Shown one piece after another: positions 38,348 through 46,741 of a stretch of DNA of 64,000 nt. Source of the DNA: Hydrogenophilales bacterium CG12_big_fil_rev_8_21_14_0_65_61_21 (GTDB taxonomy: Bacteria; Pseudomonadota; Gammaproteobacteria; Burkholderiales; Thiobacillaceae); assembly GCA_002782005.1 (NCBI GenBank), contig PFGT01000101.1:1-64000 (forward strand), given 5' to 3'. The first letter of the stretch is position 1, and each line of letters starts with the position of its first letter. Under the pieces are notes generated by a model, which did no database searches, had not been told where the DNA came from, and worked only from the letters and a program-made list of their open reading frames with translations. The translations under genes were made by a program, and so were the position numbers.

Positions 38348-38443
38348 GATCTATGGTACGGCTTCAGAAAAGGGCAATGGCTAACGTTTTGCCACGAATG
38401 AGCACGTTAGAATAGCGCTGTTTCGACCCAGTAGCGACGCGCC

Positions 38444-40117
38444 GTGATCCATCTTGTTCTGTGCTGGCATTTTCACCAGCCCGATTATCGTACCGAAGAT
38501 GGGCAATATTTTCTGCCCTGGACCTACCTCCATGCCATCAAGGACTACGCAGACATGGCGGCGCACCTCGAAGCGCGGCCCGAGATGCAGGCGGTGGTCA
38601 ATTTTGTCCCCACCTTACTCGAACAACTGGACGATTATGTCGAACAGTTCCGTAGCGGCGTAATCCGCGACCCGCTCCTGGCCGCCCTGGCCGAGCCGAA
38701 CCTGGAGGGTATGAACATCGAGGCACGGCGCCAGTTGGTCACCGCTTGCTTCAGGCTAAATTTCCCGACCATGCTGGACCCCTTTCCGGGCTATCGCCGG
38801 CTGCAACGACTCTGGCAGGGGCTGAAAGAAGACGGAGAACCGGCCATCGATTACCTGTCCGGGCAATACCTGGCCGACCTGGTGACCTGGTATCACCTCG
38901 CCTGGACCGGCGAGACCCTGCGCCGGGAGCATGGCTGGCTGGTTCACTTGCTGGATAAGGGCAGCGGTTTCAGCCTGGAAGATCGCCAGCAGTTGTTCCG
39001 CCTGATCGGCGAGGTCATTGCTGATCTGGTACCGCGTTTTAAGGCCCTGGAGGCCAAGGGCCAGATCGAGTTGTCGGCGACCCCGCATAGTCACCCGATC
39101 GGGCCGCTTCTGCTCGATTTCCAGGCGGCGCGCGAGGCGCGGCCAGGGTTGTCGTTGCCGGCCAGCGCTGGCTATCCCGGCGGCGCGGAGCGCTTTGGGG
39201 TCCATATCCGCGCAGCGCAGGAGGTCCATAGCGACCATTTCGGTAAACGGCCACAAGGTTTTTGGCCGGCCGAAGGCGGCATCTCGACGCCGGTGCTTGA
39301 ACTGTTTTCCAGGGCGAGTGTCCGCTGGGCGGCCAGCGGCGAAGGCGTGTTGCGCCACAGCCTGCGCGCGGCCGGCCTGGACGCCGCCCATCCGGCTCCA
39401 TGGCTGTATAGTCCCTGCCGCCTACCGGGCCAGAGCACGGCCTGTTTCTTCCGCGACGATTACCTGTCCGACCTGATCGGCTTCGAATATAAGGGCTGGT
39501 TCGCCGAGGACTCGGTGCGTCATTTCATCCATGCGTTGGACGAACGCGAACGCAATTCCAGCATCCCCGATCCGGTGGTGACGGTGATCCTGGATGGCGA
39601 AAACGCCTGGGAGTACTACCCTTACAATGGCTGGTATTTCCTGTCCGAACTGTATCAAGCCTTGGCTGAGCACCCGACGATCCGGGTGACGACCTTCTCG
39701 GATTATTTAGACCTTTTTCCGGACAACGTAGCGGCCTTGCCGGTCATGACCGCCGGCAGTTGGGTCTATGGTGATTTCACCACCTGGATGGGCGATCCCG
39801 CCAAAAATCGGGCCTGGGATATGTTGTGCGTGGCCAAGCTGGCTTATGACGAGCGCCTGGCAAGCGGCAGCTTGCCGAAGGACGTCGAGCGGCAGGCGGA
39901 GATGCAGCTTCGCTCTTGCGAGAGTTCAGACTGGTTCTGGTGGTTTGGCGATTACAACCCTGGCGATAGCGTTGAGGCCTTCGACAGGCTTTACCGGAGC
40001 AAGCTGAAGCGGCTTTATCACCTGCTAGGCCTGCCCGTTCCGGCCGTCCTGTATGTGCCGCTCTGCCAGGGCGGTGGCCCGGTTGAGGCCGGCGGAGTGA
40101 TGCGTCGGGGCGGTTGA
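38444..40117 (+). CDS. Glycoside hydrolase family 57 protein (alpha-amylase/glucanotransferase type)
   Basis: 557 aa. GH57 enzymes act on alpha-glucans such as glycogen or starch. Seen: N-terminal LCWHFHQPDY, the conserved FWPAEGGIS region (catalytic Glu) and ILDGENAWEYYPYNG (second catalytic motif), plus a helical C-terminal domain. There is no signal peptide, so it is cytoplasmic; intracellular glycogen is the probable substrate. The GTG start is followed directly by the family's first motif. It is divergent from mnmD; no glycogen genes are adjacent. Confidence 0.87.
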   Translation: MIHLVLCWHFHQPDYRTEDGQYFLPWTYLHAIKDYADMAAHLEARPEMQAVVNFVPTLLEQLDDYVEQFRSGVIRDPLLAALAEPNLEGMNIEARRQLVTACFRLNFPTMLDPFPGYRRLQRLWQGLKEDGEPAIDYLSGQYLADLVTWYHLAWTGETLRREHGWLVHLLDKGSGFSLEDRQQLFRLIGEVIADLVPRFKALEAKGQIELSATPHSHPIGPLLLDFQAAREARPGLSLPASAGYPGGAERFGVHIRAAQEVHSDHFGKRPQGFWPAEGGISTPVLELFSRASVRWAASGEGVLRHSLRAAGLDAAHPAPWLYSPCRLPGQSTACFFRDDYLSDLIGFEYKGWFAEDSVRHFIHALDERERNSSIPDPVVTVILDGENAWEYYPYNGWYFLSELYQALAEHPTIRVTTFSDYLDLFPDNVAALPVMTAGSWVYGDFTTWMGDPAKNRAWDMLCVAKLAYDERLASGSLPKDVERQAEMQLRSCESSDWFWWFGDYNPGDSVEAFDRLYRSKLKRLYHLLGLPVPAVLYVPLCQGGGPVEAGGVMRRGG

Positions 40118-40167
40118 TTGGCATCGGGCGCAATTGGCACGGCCGGGCCATTCATGAGAAGATCGCT

Positions 40168-40189
40168 ACATTGTAATGAACGCCAATGT
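40168..40189. promoter_or_regulatory. Inverted repeat upstream of soeA
   Basis: ACATTG-N10-CAATGT, a perfect 6-bp inverted repeat 46 nt before the soeA ATG. Spacing is compatible with a dimeric regulator site, but the half-sites are short and chance occurrence is not excluded. Confidence 0.25.
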
Positions 40190-40235
40190 GGTTGGGCTGC
40201 GTTTCGAACCCTGCCTCTGGACCAGATAATCCAAT

Positions 40236-43124
40236 ATGTCCAATAGCCCCGATACGGCGGACTCGCCGGCCCCGCACGAGGACGTGCGCAATACCACCTG
40301 CTACATGTGCGCCTGCCGTTGTGGCATCCGGGTACATCTAAAGAACGGTGAGGTGCGCTTCATCGAGGGTAATCCGGACCATCCGCTGAACCAGGGCGTG
40401 CTGTGCGCCAAGGGTTCCAGCGGCATCATGAAGCAATATTCGCCGGCCCGGCTGACCAAGCCGCTGCGCCGCAAGCAGGGCGCCGAGCGGGGCGCCGGCG
40501 AATTCGAGGCGATCTCCTGGGACGAGGCCTTCGCCATCCTGGAAGAACGCTTGGCCAAAATCCGCGCCACTGATCCAAAGAAATTCGCCCTGTTCACTGG
40601 CCGCGACCAGATGCAGGCATTGACCGGGCTGTTCGCCCGCCAGTACGGCACGCCCAACTATGCCGCCCACGGCGGCTTCTGCTCGGTCAATCTGGCAGCC
40701 GGCCTGATCTACACCATCGGCGGCTCATATTGGGAATTCGGCGGGCCAGATCTCGACCGCGCCAAGCTGTTCGTCATGCTGGGCACGGCGGAGGATCACC
40801 ACTCTAACCCGATGAAGATCGCTTTGGCCAAGTTCAAGCGCAACGGCGGTCGCTTCATCTCCGTCAACCCGGTGCGGACCGGCTATTCCGCCATTGCCGA
40901 TGAGTGGATTCCGATCAAGCCCGGCACCGATGGCGCGCTGCTGCTGGCGCTGATCCACGAAATCATTAAGCAGGGCCTGTATGACCGCGACTTTCTGGTC
41001 AAATATTCCAACTCCGCAGAGCTGGTCAACCAGGACTTCAAAAGTCCCGAATGCGGCATGTTCGTGCGCTTCGAGGTGCCGCCGGAGGAGGGCTGTTTCG
41101 ACCCCCAGAACAAGCTGTGGTGGGATCGCGAGATGGACCGCCCGGTATCGACCATGACCCCAGGGGTCGATCCCTACCTGATGGGTGAATTCAAACTGCC
41201 GGACGGCACCAAGGTGAAGACCGCTTTCCAGTTGCTCAAGGAGCGGGTCGCCGAGTACACCCCGGAATGGGCCGCCGGCATCACCGGCATCCCGACCGAA
41301 ACCATCGTCCGGCTGGCCCATGAGATGGGCGTCACGGCACGCGACCAGAAGATCGAGCTGCCCATCGCCTGGACCGATGTCTGGGAGAACGAGCACCAGA
41401 GCGTCACCGGCAACCCGGTCGCCTTCCACGCCATGCGTGGCCTGGCCGCCCATTCCAATGGCTTTCACACCATTCGCGCGCTGGGCATCTTGATGTCCCT
41501 CCTGGGCACCATCGATCGGCCCGGCGGCTTTCGCCACAAGGCGCCGTTCCCACGCCCCATCCCGCCGTGTCCCAAGACGCCCAAGGGTCCGGAGGGCGTG
41601 CGGCCCGACATGCCGCTCGACGGTATGCCGCTGGGCTGGCCGGCCGATCCGGACGATCTGTTCGTTGACGATGAAGGCAAGCCGGTGCGCATCGACAAGG
41701 CCTTCTCCTGGGAATACCCGCTGTCGGTGCATGGCTTGATGCACAACGTTATCACCAACGCCTGGCGCGGCGACCCGTATAAAATCGACACCTTGATGAT
41801 CTTCATGGCCAACATGGCCTGGAACTCGACCATGAATGCGGTCGAAGTCCGCAAGATGCTCAACGACAAGGAGGAGGACGGCAGCTACAAGATACCGTTC
41901 ATCGTGGTCGCCGATGCCTTCCAATCCGAGATGACCGCCTTCGCCGACCTGGTGTTGCCGGACACCACCTATCTGGAGCGCCACGATGTCATGTCCATGC
42001 TTGACCGGCCAATCTCGGAATTCGACGGTCCGGTCGATTCGGTGCGCATCCCGGTGCTGCCGCCGACCGGCGAATGCAAGCCGTTCCAGGAAGTGCTGAT
42101 TGAACTTGGCACGCGCCTGAAGCTGCCGGCCTTCGTTGACAAGGACGGTAAGCGCAAGTACCGCGACTACCCGGACTTTGTTGTCAACTTCGAGACCGCA
42201 CCTAACTCCGGCATGGGCTTTTTGGCCGGCTGGCGCGGCAAGGGCGGCGAGAAGTCAATGAAGGGCGAGCCGAACCCGAACCAGTGGCAGATGTACGAGC
42301 AGAACAACTGCGTGTTCCAGTATCACCTGCCCAAGTCATATCAATACATGCGCAACTGGAACCAGGGATATTTGCAATGGGCGCAGGCCCACGGCATGAC
42401 CCGCCATGCCGAGCCGATCAACATCCACATCTATTCCGAGGTGTTGCAGAAGTTCCGCCTGGCGGCCCAGGGCAAGAGCCAGGGGCGGCGGCCGCCCGAG
42501 CACCTGAAAAAGCGCGTCGAGACCTATTTCGATCCGTTGCCGTTTTATTACGAGCCGCTTGAGGCCAGCCTCACCGACAAGCACAAGTACCCGCTCAACG
42601 CCATCACCCAGCGGCCCATGGCCATGTACCACTCCTGGGACAGCCAGAACGCCTGGCTGCGTCAGATACACACCTACAACTACTTGTACCTGAACTCGAA
42701 GACGGCGGCGGCCCAGGGCATTGCCGACGACGACTGGCTCTGGGTCGAATCGCAATGGGGTAAGGTGCGCTGCATGGCGCGGCTGTCCGAGGCCGTGGAG
42801 CCGGGCACGGTGTGGACCTGGAACGCCATCGGCAAGGCCTCCGGCGCCTGGAATCTGGCCCCGGAGGCCAACGAATCCAGACAGGGTTTCCTGCTTAACC
42901 ATGTGATTTCCGAGGAACTGCCGCCTAACCCGGCCGGCGAGCACGTCTCCAACTCCGATCCGGTCACCGGCCAGGCGGCCTGGTATGACGTGCGGGTGCG
43001 CATCTACAAGGCCGGCGCCGACGAGCCGCACGAGACCTCGCCCCAGTTTGCGGCGCTGAAGCCGTATCCAGGGCAGGGGAAACGTAAGTCATTCTGGAAC
43101 TTTTTCGCGGGGAGGCGGCCATGA
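40236..43124 (+). CDS. soeA: Sulfite:quinone oxidoreductase molybdopterin subunit SoeA
   Basis: 962 aa. Catalytic subunit of the cytoplasmic-facing SoeABC complex, oxidising sulfite to sulfate and passing electrons to quinone. Seen: an N-terminal 4Fe-4S site CYMCACRCG (Cx2Cx3C, fourth Cys in VLCAKG) and a bis-MGD molybdopterin domain through to the dinucleotide-binding C-terminus. There is no twin-arginine signal, which argues against periplasmic relatives (PsrA, PhsA, TtrA) and for SoeA. Length fits SoeA. The stop overlaps soeB by ATGA. Polysulfide or thiosulfate reductase cannot be fully excluded, but the sulfur-oxidiser context supports SoeA. Confidence 0.87.
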   Translation: MSNSPDTADSPAPHEDVRNTTCYMCACRCGIRVHLKNGEVRFIEGNPDHPLNQGVLCAKGSSGIMKQYSPARLTKPLRRKQGAERGAGEFEAISWDEAFAILEERLAKIRATDPKKFALFTGRDQMQALTGLFARQYGTPNYAAHGGFCSVNLAAGLIYTIGGSYWEFGGPDLDRAKLFVMLGTAEDHHSNPMKIALAKFKRNGGRFISVNPVRTGYSAIADEWIPIKPGTDGALLLALIHEIIKQGLYDRDFLVKYSNSAELVNQDFKSPECGMFVRFEVPPEEGCFDPQNKLWWDREMDRPVSTMTPGVDPYLMGEFKLPDGTKVKTAFQLLKERVAEYTPEWAAGITGIPTETIVRLAHEMGVTARDQKIELPIAWTDVWENEHQSVTGNPVAFHAMRGLAAHSNGFHTIRALGILMSLLGTIDRPGGFRHKAPFPRPIPPCPKTPKGPEGVRPDMPLDGMPLGWPADPDDLFVDDEGKPVRIDKAFSWEYPLSVHGLMHNVITNAWRGDPYKIDTLMIFMANMAWNSTMNAVEVRKMLNDKEEDGSYKIPFIVVADAFQSEMTAFADLVLPDTTYLERHDVMSMLDRPISEFDGPVDSVRIPVLPPTGECKPFQEVLIELGTRLKLPAFVDKDGKRKYRDYPDFVVNFETAPNSGMGFLAGWRGKGGEKSMKGEPNPNQWQMYEQNNCVFQYHLPKSYQYMRNWNQGYLQWAQAHGMTRHAEPINIHIYSEVLQKFRLAAQGKSQGRRPPEHLKKRVETYFDPLPFYYEPLEASLTDKHKYPLNAITQRPMAMYHSWDSQNAWLRQIHTYNYLYLNSKTAAAQGIADDDWLWVESQWGKVRCMARLSEAVEPGTVWTWNAIGKASGAWNLAPEANESRQGFLLNHVISEELPPNPAGEHVSNSDPVTGQAAWYDVRVRIYKAGADEPHETSPQFAALKPYPGQGKRKSFWNFFAGRRP

Positions 43125-43846
43125 CCCAGCTTGCCCTGGTAATCGACCTCAACGTTTGCGTCGGCTGCCACGCCTGCGTGACCAGTTGCAAACAGTGGAA
43201 CACCTCCGGCCAGGCCGGGCCGCTGTTCGATGACCATCCTTATGACAAAGACCCGACCGGCACCTTCTTTAACCGGGTGCAGACCTATGAGATCGGTGAG
43301 TTCCCCAACACCGAGACGCTACACTTCCCGAAATCCTGCCTGCATTGCGAGGAACCGCCCTGCGTGCCGGTGTGCCCGACCGGCGCCTCGTATAAGCGCA
43401 AGGAAGACGGCATCGTTCTGGTCGATTACGACAAGTGCATCGGCTGCAAATACTGCTCCTGGGCCTGCCCATACGGCGCACGCGAGTTCGACGAGAAGCA
43501 GAAGGTAATGAAGAAATGCACCCTGTGCGTCGATCGCATCTATGACCAGAGCATCCCAGAAGATCGGCGCAAGCCGGCCTGTGTGATCTCCTGCCCGACC
43601 AGTGCCCGGCTGTTTGGCGACGTGCATGATCCCGAGTCGGAGGTATCGATTGCCATCCGTGAAGGCGGCGGCTACCAGCTCATGCCCGAGTGGGGCAGCA
43701 AGCCGGCCAACCACTACCTGCCTCGGCGCAAGACCAAGATGCGTATCCACGAGGACGAACTGGTGCGCGCCGACAATCCGCTCAAGAAGGAAGACATCCG
43801 CAAGGAAAAGAGCACGGATGTCACCCTGGACGACTGGCTCATGTAA
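43121..43846 (+). CDS. soeB: Sulfite:quinone oxidoreductase iron-sulfur subunit SoeB
   Basis: 241 aa. Electron-transfer subunit with four 4Fe-4S clusters. The cysteine sets are visible: CVGCHACVTSC, CLHCEEPPCVPVCP, CIGCKYCSWACPYG, and CTLC with ACVISCP. It is cytoplasmic, bridging SoeA and the membrane subunit SoeC. Its ATG overlaps the soeA stop. It is followed by a 90-nt gap containing a hairpin before soeC. Confidence 0.9.
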   Translation: MTQLALVIDLNVCVGCHACVTSCKQWNTSGQAGPLFDDHPYDKDPTGTFFNRVQTYEIGEFPNTETLHFPKSCLHCEEPPCVPVCPTGASYKRKEDGIVLVDYDKCIGCKYCSWACPYGAREFDEKQKVMKKCTLCVDRIYDQSIPEDRRKPACVISCPTSARLFGDVHDPESEVSIAIREGGGYQLMPEWGSKPANHYLPRRKTKMRIHEDELVRADNPLKKEDIRKEKSTDVTLDDWLM

Positions 43847-43859
43847 GGAAAGACGGCTT

Positions 43860-43919
43860 GTAGCCGGTAGCTTGTAGCCAAAGGCGCACGACGGCTACCA
43901 GCTATAAGCTACCGGCTAC
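43860..43919. repeat. Long hairpin between soeB and soeC
   Basis: GTAGCCGGTAGCTT pairs perfectly over 14 bp with AAGCTACCGGCTAC, with further GTAGCC/GGCTAC pairing inside. It occupies most of the 90-nt gap and has no U-tract; its end is 17 nt before the soeC ATG. It may be a dispersed repeat or an mRNA-stability element altering subunit ratios. Confidence 0.65.
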
Positions 43920-43936
43920 CCGCTAAGGAGTTAAAG

Positions 43937-44908
43937 ATGCATCCCGCGTTTTCAGTGATCTTTCTCACTACCCTGATCGGCGTCGGTCAGGGGTTGTTTC
44001 TGGCCCTGTTTTCCAGCCAGACCTACTCCATCGTCAACGTGCTGCCAGCCCAGCCCGGCGGTTATTACGCCTTGGGCGGGTTGATCGCCCTGGGCTTTCT
44101 GGCGGCGGGTCTGGTCGCCTCGTTCTTTCACCTGGGGCATCCGGAACGGGCCTGGCGGTCGGCCAGCCAGTGGCGCACATCCTGGCTGTCGCGCGAGGTC
44201 ATCGCCTTGCCGCTGGTGATGGGCTTGCTGTTCCTGTATGCGGTGGTCAACTGGCTGGAGTTGGATGCCGACCTGTTCGGCTGGAGACTACACGGCCAGG
44301 TGCCACTGATCGTCGGCGCCCTGGGCGCGGCCGCCACCCTGGGCCTATTCCTGTGCACCGGCATGATTTACGGCGCGGTCAAGTTTCTCCAGACCTGGGC
44401 CACGCCGCTGACCGTGCTGAACTATTTCCTGCTTGGCTCGGCCTCGGGTTTTGTTTTCGCCGCTGCCTATGCGGCCTTTAAGGCGCCGAATGTGGTGGAA
44501 TTCTATGCCGCTTGGGCCATGGTTTTGATCGTTGCAGCCTTTGCCGGACGGGCCGCCGCGTTGCTACGCAACGCCCGGATCAAGCAGGTGGCCAACCTGC
44601 AAACCGCCATCGGCATTCGTCACAGCAAGGTTCAGCAGCGCGCCATGGGCTTCATGGGTGGTTCCTACAACACACGGGAATACCGCCACGGCAAAGGCCT
44701 GGCCTTTCTGAAATCGGTCAAGTGGATATTTCTGGCGCTGGTCTTTCCTATACCCTTTCTTCTGCTCTGGCTGGGCCTGGCACTGGGTAGTTCGACCGCC
44801 TATGTCGCCGCCTTCGCGGTACAGTATGTCGGTTTGCTGTTTGAACGCTGGTTTTTCTTCGCCCAGGCCGACCATCCGCAAAACCTGTATTACCAGGTCG
44901 TGGGTTAA
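43937..44908 (+). CDS. soeC: Sulfite:quinone oxidoreductase membrane anchor SoeC (DmsC-like)
   Basis: 323 aa. Multi-pass inner-membrane protein (about eight segments) of the DmsC-type anchor family, passing electrons to quinone. Seen: N-terminal HPAFSVIFLTTLIGVGQGL, ASFFHLGHPERAWR, SQWRTSWLSRE, typical of DmsC/SoeC. AAGGAG precedes the ATG by 6 nt, so it is translated independently despite the hairpin upstream. The FKBP gene follows at 24 nt. Confidence 0.9.
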   Translation: MHPAFSVIFLTTLIGVGQGLFLALFSSQTYSIVNVLPAQPGGYYALGGLIALGFLAAGLVASFFHLGHPERAWRSASQWRTSWLSREVIALPLVMGLLFLYAVVNWLELDADLFGWRLHGQVPLIVGALGAAATLGLFLCTGMIYGAVKFLQTWATPLTVLNYFLLGSASGFVFAAAYAAFKAPNVVEFYAAWAMVLIVAAFAGRAAALLRNARIKQVANLQTAIGIRHSKVQQRAMGFMGGSYNTREYRHGKGLAFLKSVKWIFLALVFPIPFLLLWLGLALGSSTAYVAAFAVQYVGLLFERWFFFAQADHPQNLYYQVVG

Positions 44909-44932
44909 TTGTTACCTTTACTAGAGAATGCC

Positions 44933-45421
44933 ATGAACGACGACATCGTCAACAAGCACAAAGTGGTGTACATCCGCTATACCGTTCTCGATGACAGCGG
45001 TCTGGTCCGTGGCCAGCAGGATATGCCCATCGGCTATGTGCATGGCGCCCACAGCGGTCTGTTCGAGGAGATCGAGCAGGCACTGGATGGCCACCGGGTC
45101 GGCGACAAGGTGGAGGCATTTCTAAGCCCCGACACCTTCGGCGAACGCAACCCCGACCTGGTCATCGAAGAAGACATCGATAACGTGCCGCCGCAGATAC
45201 GCTACATCGGCGCCGAGGCCGAATTACAGAATGACAGCGGCGATGTATTGACCTTCCGGGTCACTGCCATCGCCGACGGCAAGATCACCCTGGACGGCAA
45301 CCATGTACTGGCCGGCCGCCCAGCCAAATGCGCAGCCGAGATAATATCGCTGCGCGACGCCACGGCCGCTGAAATCGAAAGCGGCTTTCCCTCCGAGCAG
45401 GGCGTACCGCAACTGCACTGA
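44933..45421 (+). CDS. SlyD-like FKBP-type peptidyl-prolyl isomerase
   Basis: 162 aa. SlyD-type FKBP with inserted IF chaperone domain. Seen: YTVLDDSGLV, the substrate region IGYVHGAHSGLFEEIEQAL, the insert with NPDLVIEEDIDNVPP, and LDGNHVLAGR, the equivalent of SlyD's GNHPLAG. The metal-binding His-rich tail of SlyD is absent. There is no signal peptide. It starts 24 nt after soeC and ends at a strong bidirectional terminator, so it is probably the last gene of the soe operon and may assist complex folding (inference). Confidence 0.87.
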   Translation: MNDDIVNKHKVVYIRYTVLDDSGLVRGQQDMPIGYVHGAHSGLFEEIEQALDGHRVGDKVEAFLSPDTFGERNPDLVIEEDIDNVPPQIRYIGAEAELQNDSGDVLTFRVTAIADGKITLDGNHVLAGRPAKCAAEIISLRDATAAEIESGFPSEQGVPQLH

Positions 45422-45431
45422 GAGACGTACT

Positions 45432-45460
45432 AAAAAAGGCCCGCAACGCGGGCCTTTTTT
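45432..45460. terminator. Bidirectional intrinsic terminator
   Basis: AAAAAA-GGCCCGC-AAC-GCGGGCC-TTTTTT: a 7-bp GC stem with A- and T-tracts on both sides, between the convergent FKBP gene and the SCP2-like gene. It would serve both. Confidence 0.92.
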
Positions 45461-45480
45461 AGATCTTCCGGAAACGGGCG

Positions 45481-45984
45481 TTACTTGGCGGGACAGCTGT
45501 CGTCGCCTGGAACCTTGCCGGGGATCAACAGGAACTGCTCAAACGGCCCCATGACCTTCATTGCTTCACCCTTGGGGCCTTGGAACTTGAGGCGGCCGAA
45601 CAACATGGCGCGCATCGGGCCATACTCGCCGTTACCCATTTCATGCCAGCGTTTGGTTTCGGCGTTCATCAGGTAATCGACATCGTAGTTCAGGCTGGCA
45701 TGCTGTATCTTACCGCCGTAAGCGCAGGTGGTCTTGCCGCCCTTGGTGGAGATGGTCATTTCCACCTTGCTCGCCTCGCCGCAGTCGGTGCGATACATGT
45801 GGATGACCTTGTAACCGCGGCCAGCATCGTTTGGCGCCCACCTGACGGCCAGTTCGGTAGTTAAGGCGTGGCTGGTGTTCCAATATTGACAGGCCTGAGC
45901 CGCCCACTCGGCGGACATCAAGGGTGCGGCCTGAGCCGAAATGGCGCAGCTCAGGGCGGCCAGGGTAATCGCTAATTTACGCAT
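45481..45984 (-). CDS. Secreted SCP2-like (sterol carrier protein 2 fold) protein
   Basis: 167 aa. A cleavable signal peptide is visible (MRKLAITLAALSCAISAQA), so it is periplasmic. The C-terminal half (VDYLMNAETKRWHEMG, AMLFGRLKFQGPKGEAMKV) has the pattern of SCP2 lipid-binding domains: GRLKFQG and the following helix. Four or more Cys in the mature protein could form disulfides. AGGAGA precedes the ATG. Function unknown; binding of a lipid or hydrophobic ligand is the family expectation. It is downstream of the Mla-like operon but separated from it by a terminator. Confidence 0.6.
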   Translation of the reverse strand: MRKLAITLAALSCAISAQAAPLMSAEWAAQACQYWNTSHALTTELAVRWAPNDAGRGYKVIHMYRTDCGEASKVEMTISTKGGKTTCAYGGKIQHASLNYDVDYLMNAETKRWHEMGNGEYGPMRAMLFGRLKFQGPKGEAMKVMGPFEQFLLIPGKVPGDDSCPAK

Positions 45985-46004
45985 TGAGTTATCTCCTCCA
46001 GATC

Positions 46005-46029
46005 AAAAAAATGCCGGCAATTCGCCGGC
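46005..46029 (-). terminator. Intrinsic terminator of the Mla-like operon
   Basis: On the minus strand, GCCGGC-GAATT-GCCGGC followed by a T-rich run (ATTTTTTT), about 60 nt after the lipoprotein stop and before the SCP2-like gene. Confidence 0.85.
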
Positions 46030-46090
46030 GGCAAGGTTAGTCCAGTTGAAAGCAAACTGTCAAAGCGAGTATTGGCCGCCGTTTCCAGGT

Positions 46091-46741
46091 TCAATGGCCA
46101 ATAGAGGATTCGACCAGACTGATGCGCTGGCGCAGTCTGGCAACGGCGGCTTGATCGCCGGCCGCCTCGGCCCGTTTTAGTTCGACTCCCAGCCAGGCCA
46201 GCAGCGGCCGCCGCCAGCCCTGTGCGGAGGCGGTGCCGATGGCGGTGGCAATGCCGGCGGGCGCGATGCTGCCTTGCCGAAACAAGACCCCGGCGGCGAT
46301 CAGGCGTGAGAACGGGTCGGCAATCTGGCCAAGATCAGTCGCCCCGCCGGCATTTAGCAGCGCCGCATATTGGCCGGGCAGGGCCTTGCCATCGACTGCT
46401 CGCCAGTCGCCGGTCAGAAAGGCGGCATAGCTTCGCTCCTCCGGGCTGGCGCCGTCTTTCAGGACGGCATAGGCGGGACAGTCGTCGAACTCAAGCGCCG
46501 CGGTGCGGGTGGCGCAGCGGGCCAGCTCGACCCGCGCCACCCATTGCGGCTGACCGGTGCGAGCCGCCTGGGCGCGGGCGCGGGCAAAGCTGAGATTGGC
46601 CGATGCAGCGCTGCCGTCGAGATAGGATTTCTCGAAGCTTTCCAGCGCGCTCTGGGTATTAGTCTGCCAGTCGGGCGGCGGCAGGTTGCTGGCGCAGCCA
46701 GTCAGCGCGGCAAGGATGAACAAGGTCGGCAGTCGGTTCAT
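46091..46741 (-). CDS. Lipoprotein of the Mla-like locus, family unknown
   Basis: 216 aa from ATG 46741, which overlaps the mlaD stop (ATGA). The N-terminus is a lipoprotein signal with lipobox LAALTGC. The rest is alanine-rich and helical (LSFARARAQAARTG, GIATAIGTAS), with no family I recognise; it does not show the pattern of the ABC-type auxiliary lipoproteins (PqiC/YmbA). Its position as last gene after mlaE, ATPase-like and mlaD suggests a periplasmic or outer-membrane partner of the transporter. Two Cys (RCAT, DDCP) could pair. Confidence 0.75.
   Translation of the reverse strand: MNRLPTLFILAALTGCASNLPPPDWQTNTQSALESFEKSYLDGSAASANLSFARARAQAARTGQPQWVARVELARCATRTAALEFDDCPAYAVLKDGASPEERSYAAFLTGDWRAVDGKALPGQYAALLNAGGATDLGQIADPFSRLIAAGVLFRQGSIAPAGIATAIGTASAQGWRRPLLAWLGVELKRAEAAGDQAAVARLRQRISLVESSIGH

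Noticed and set aside
40725-41984. Minus-strand 419-aa ORF opposite soeA
   Set aside because: His- and Val-rich composition typical of an antisense shadow; soeA is clearly coding on the other strand.
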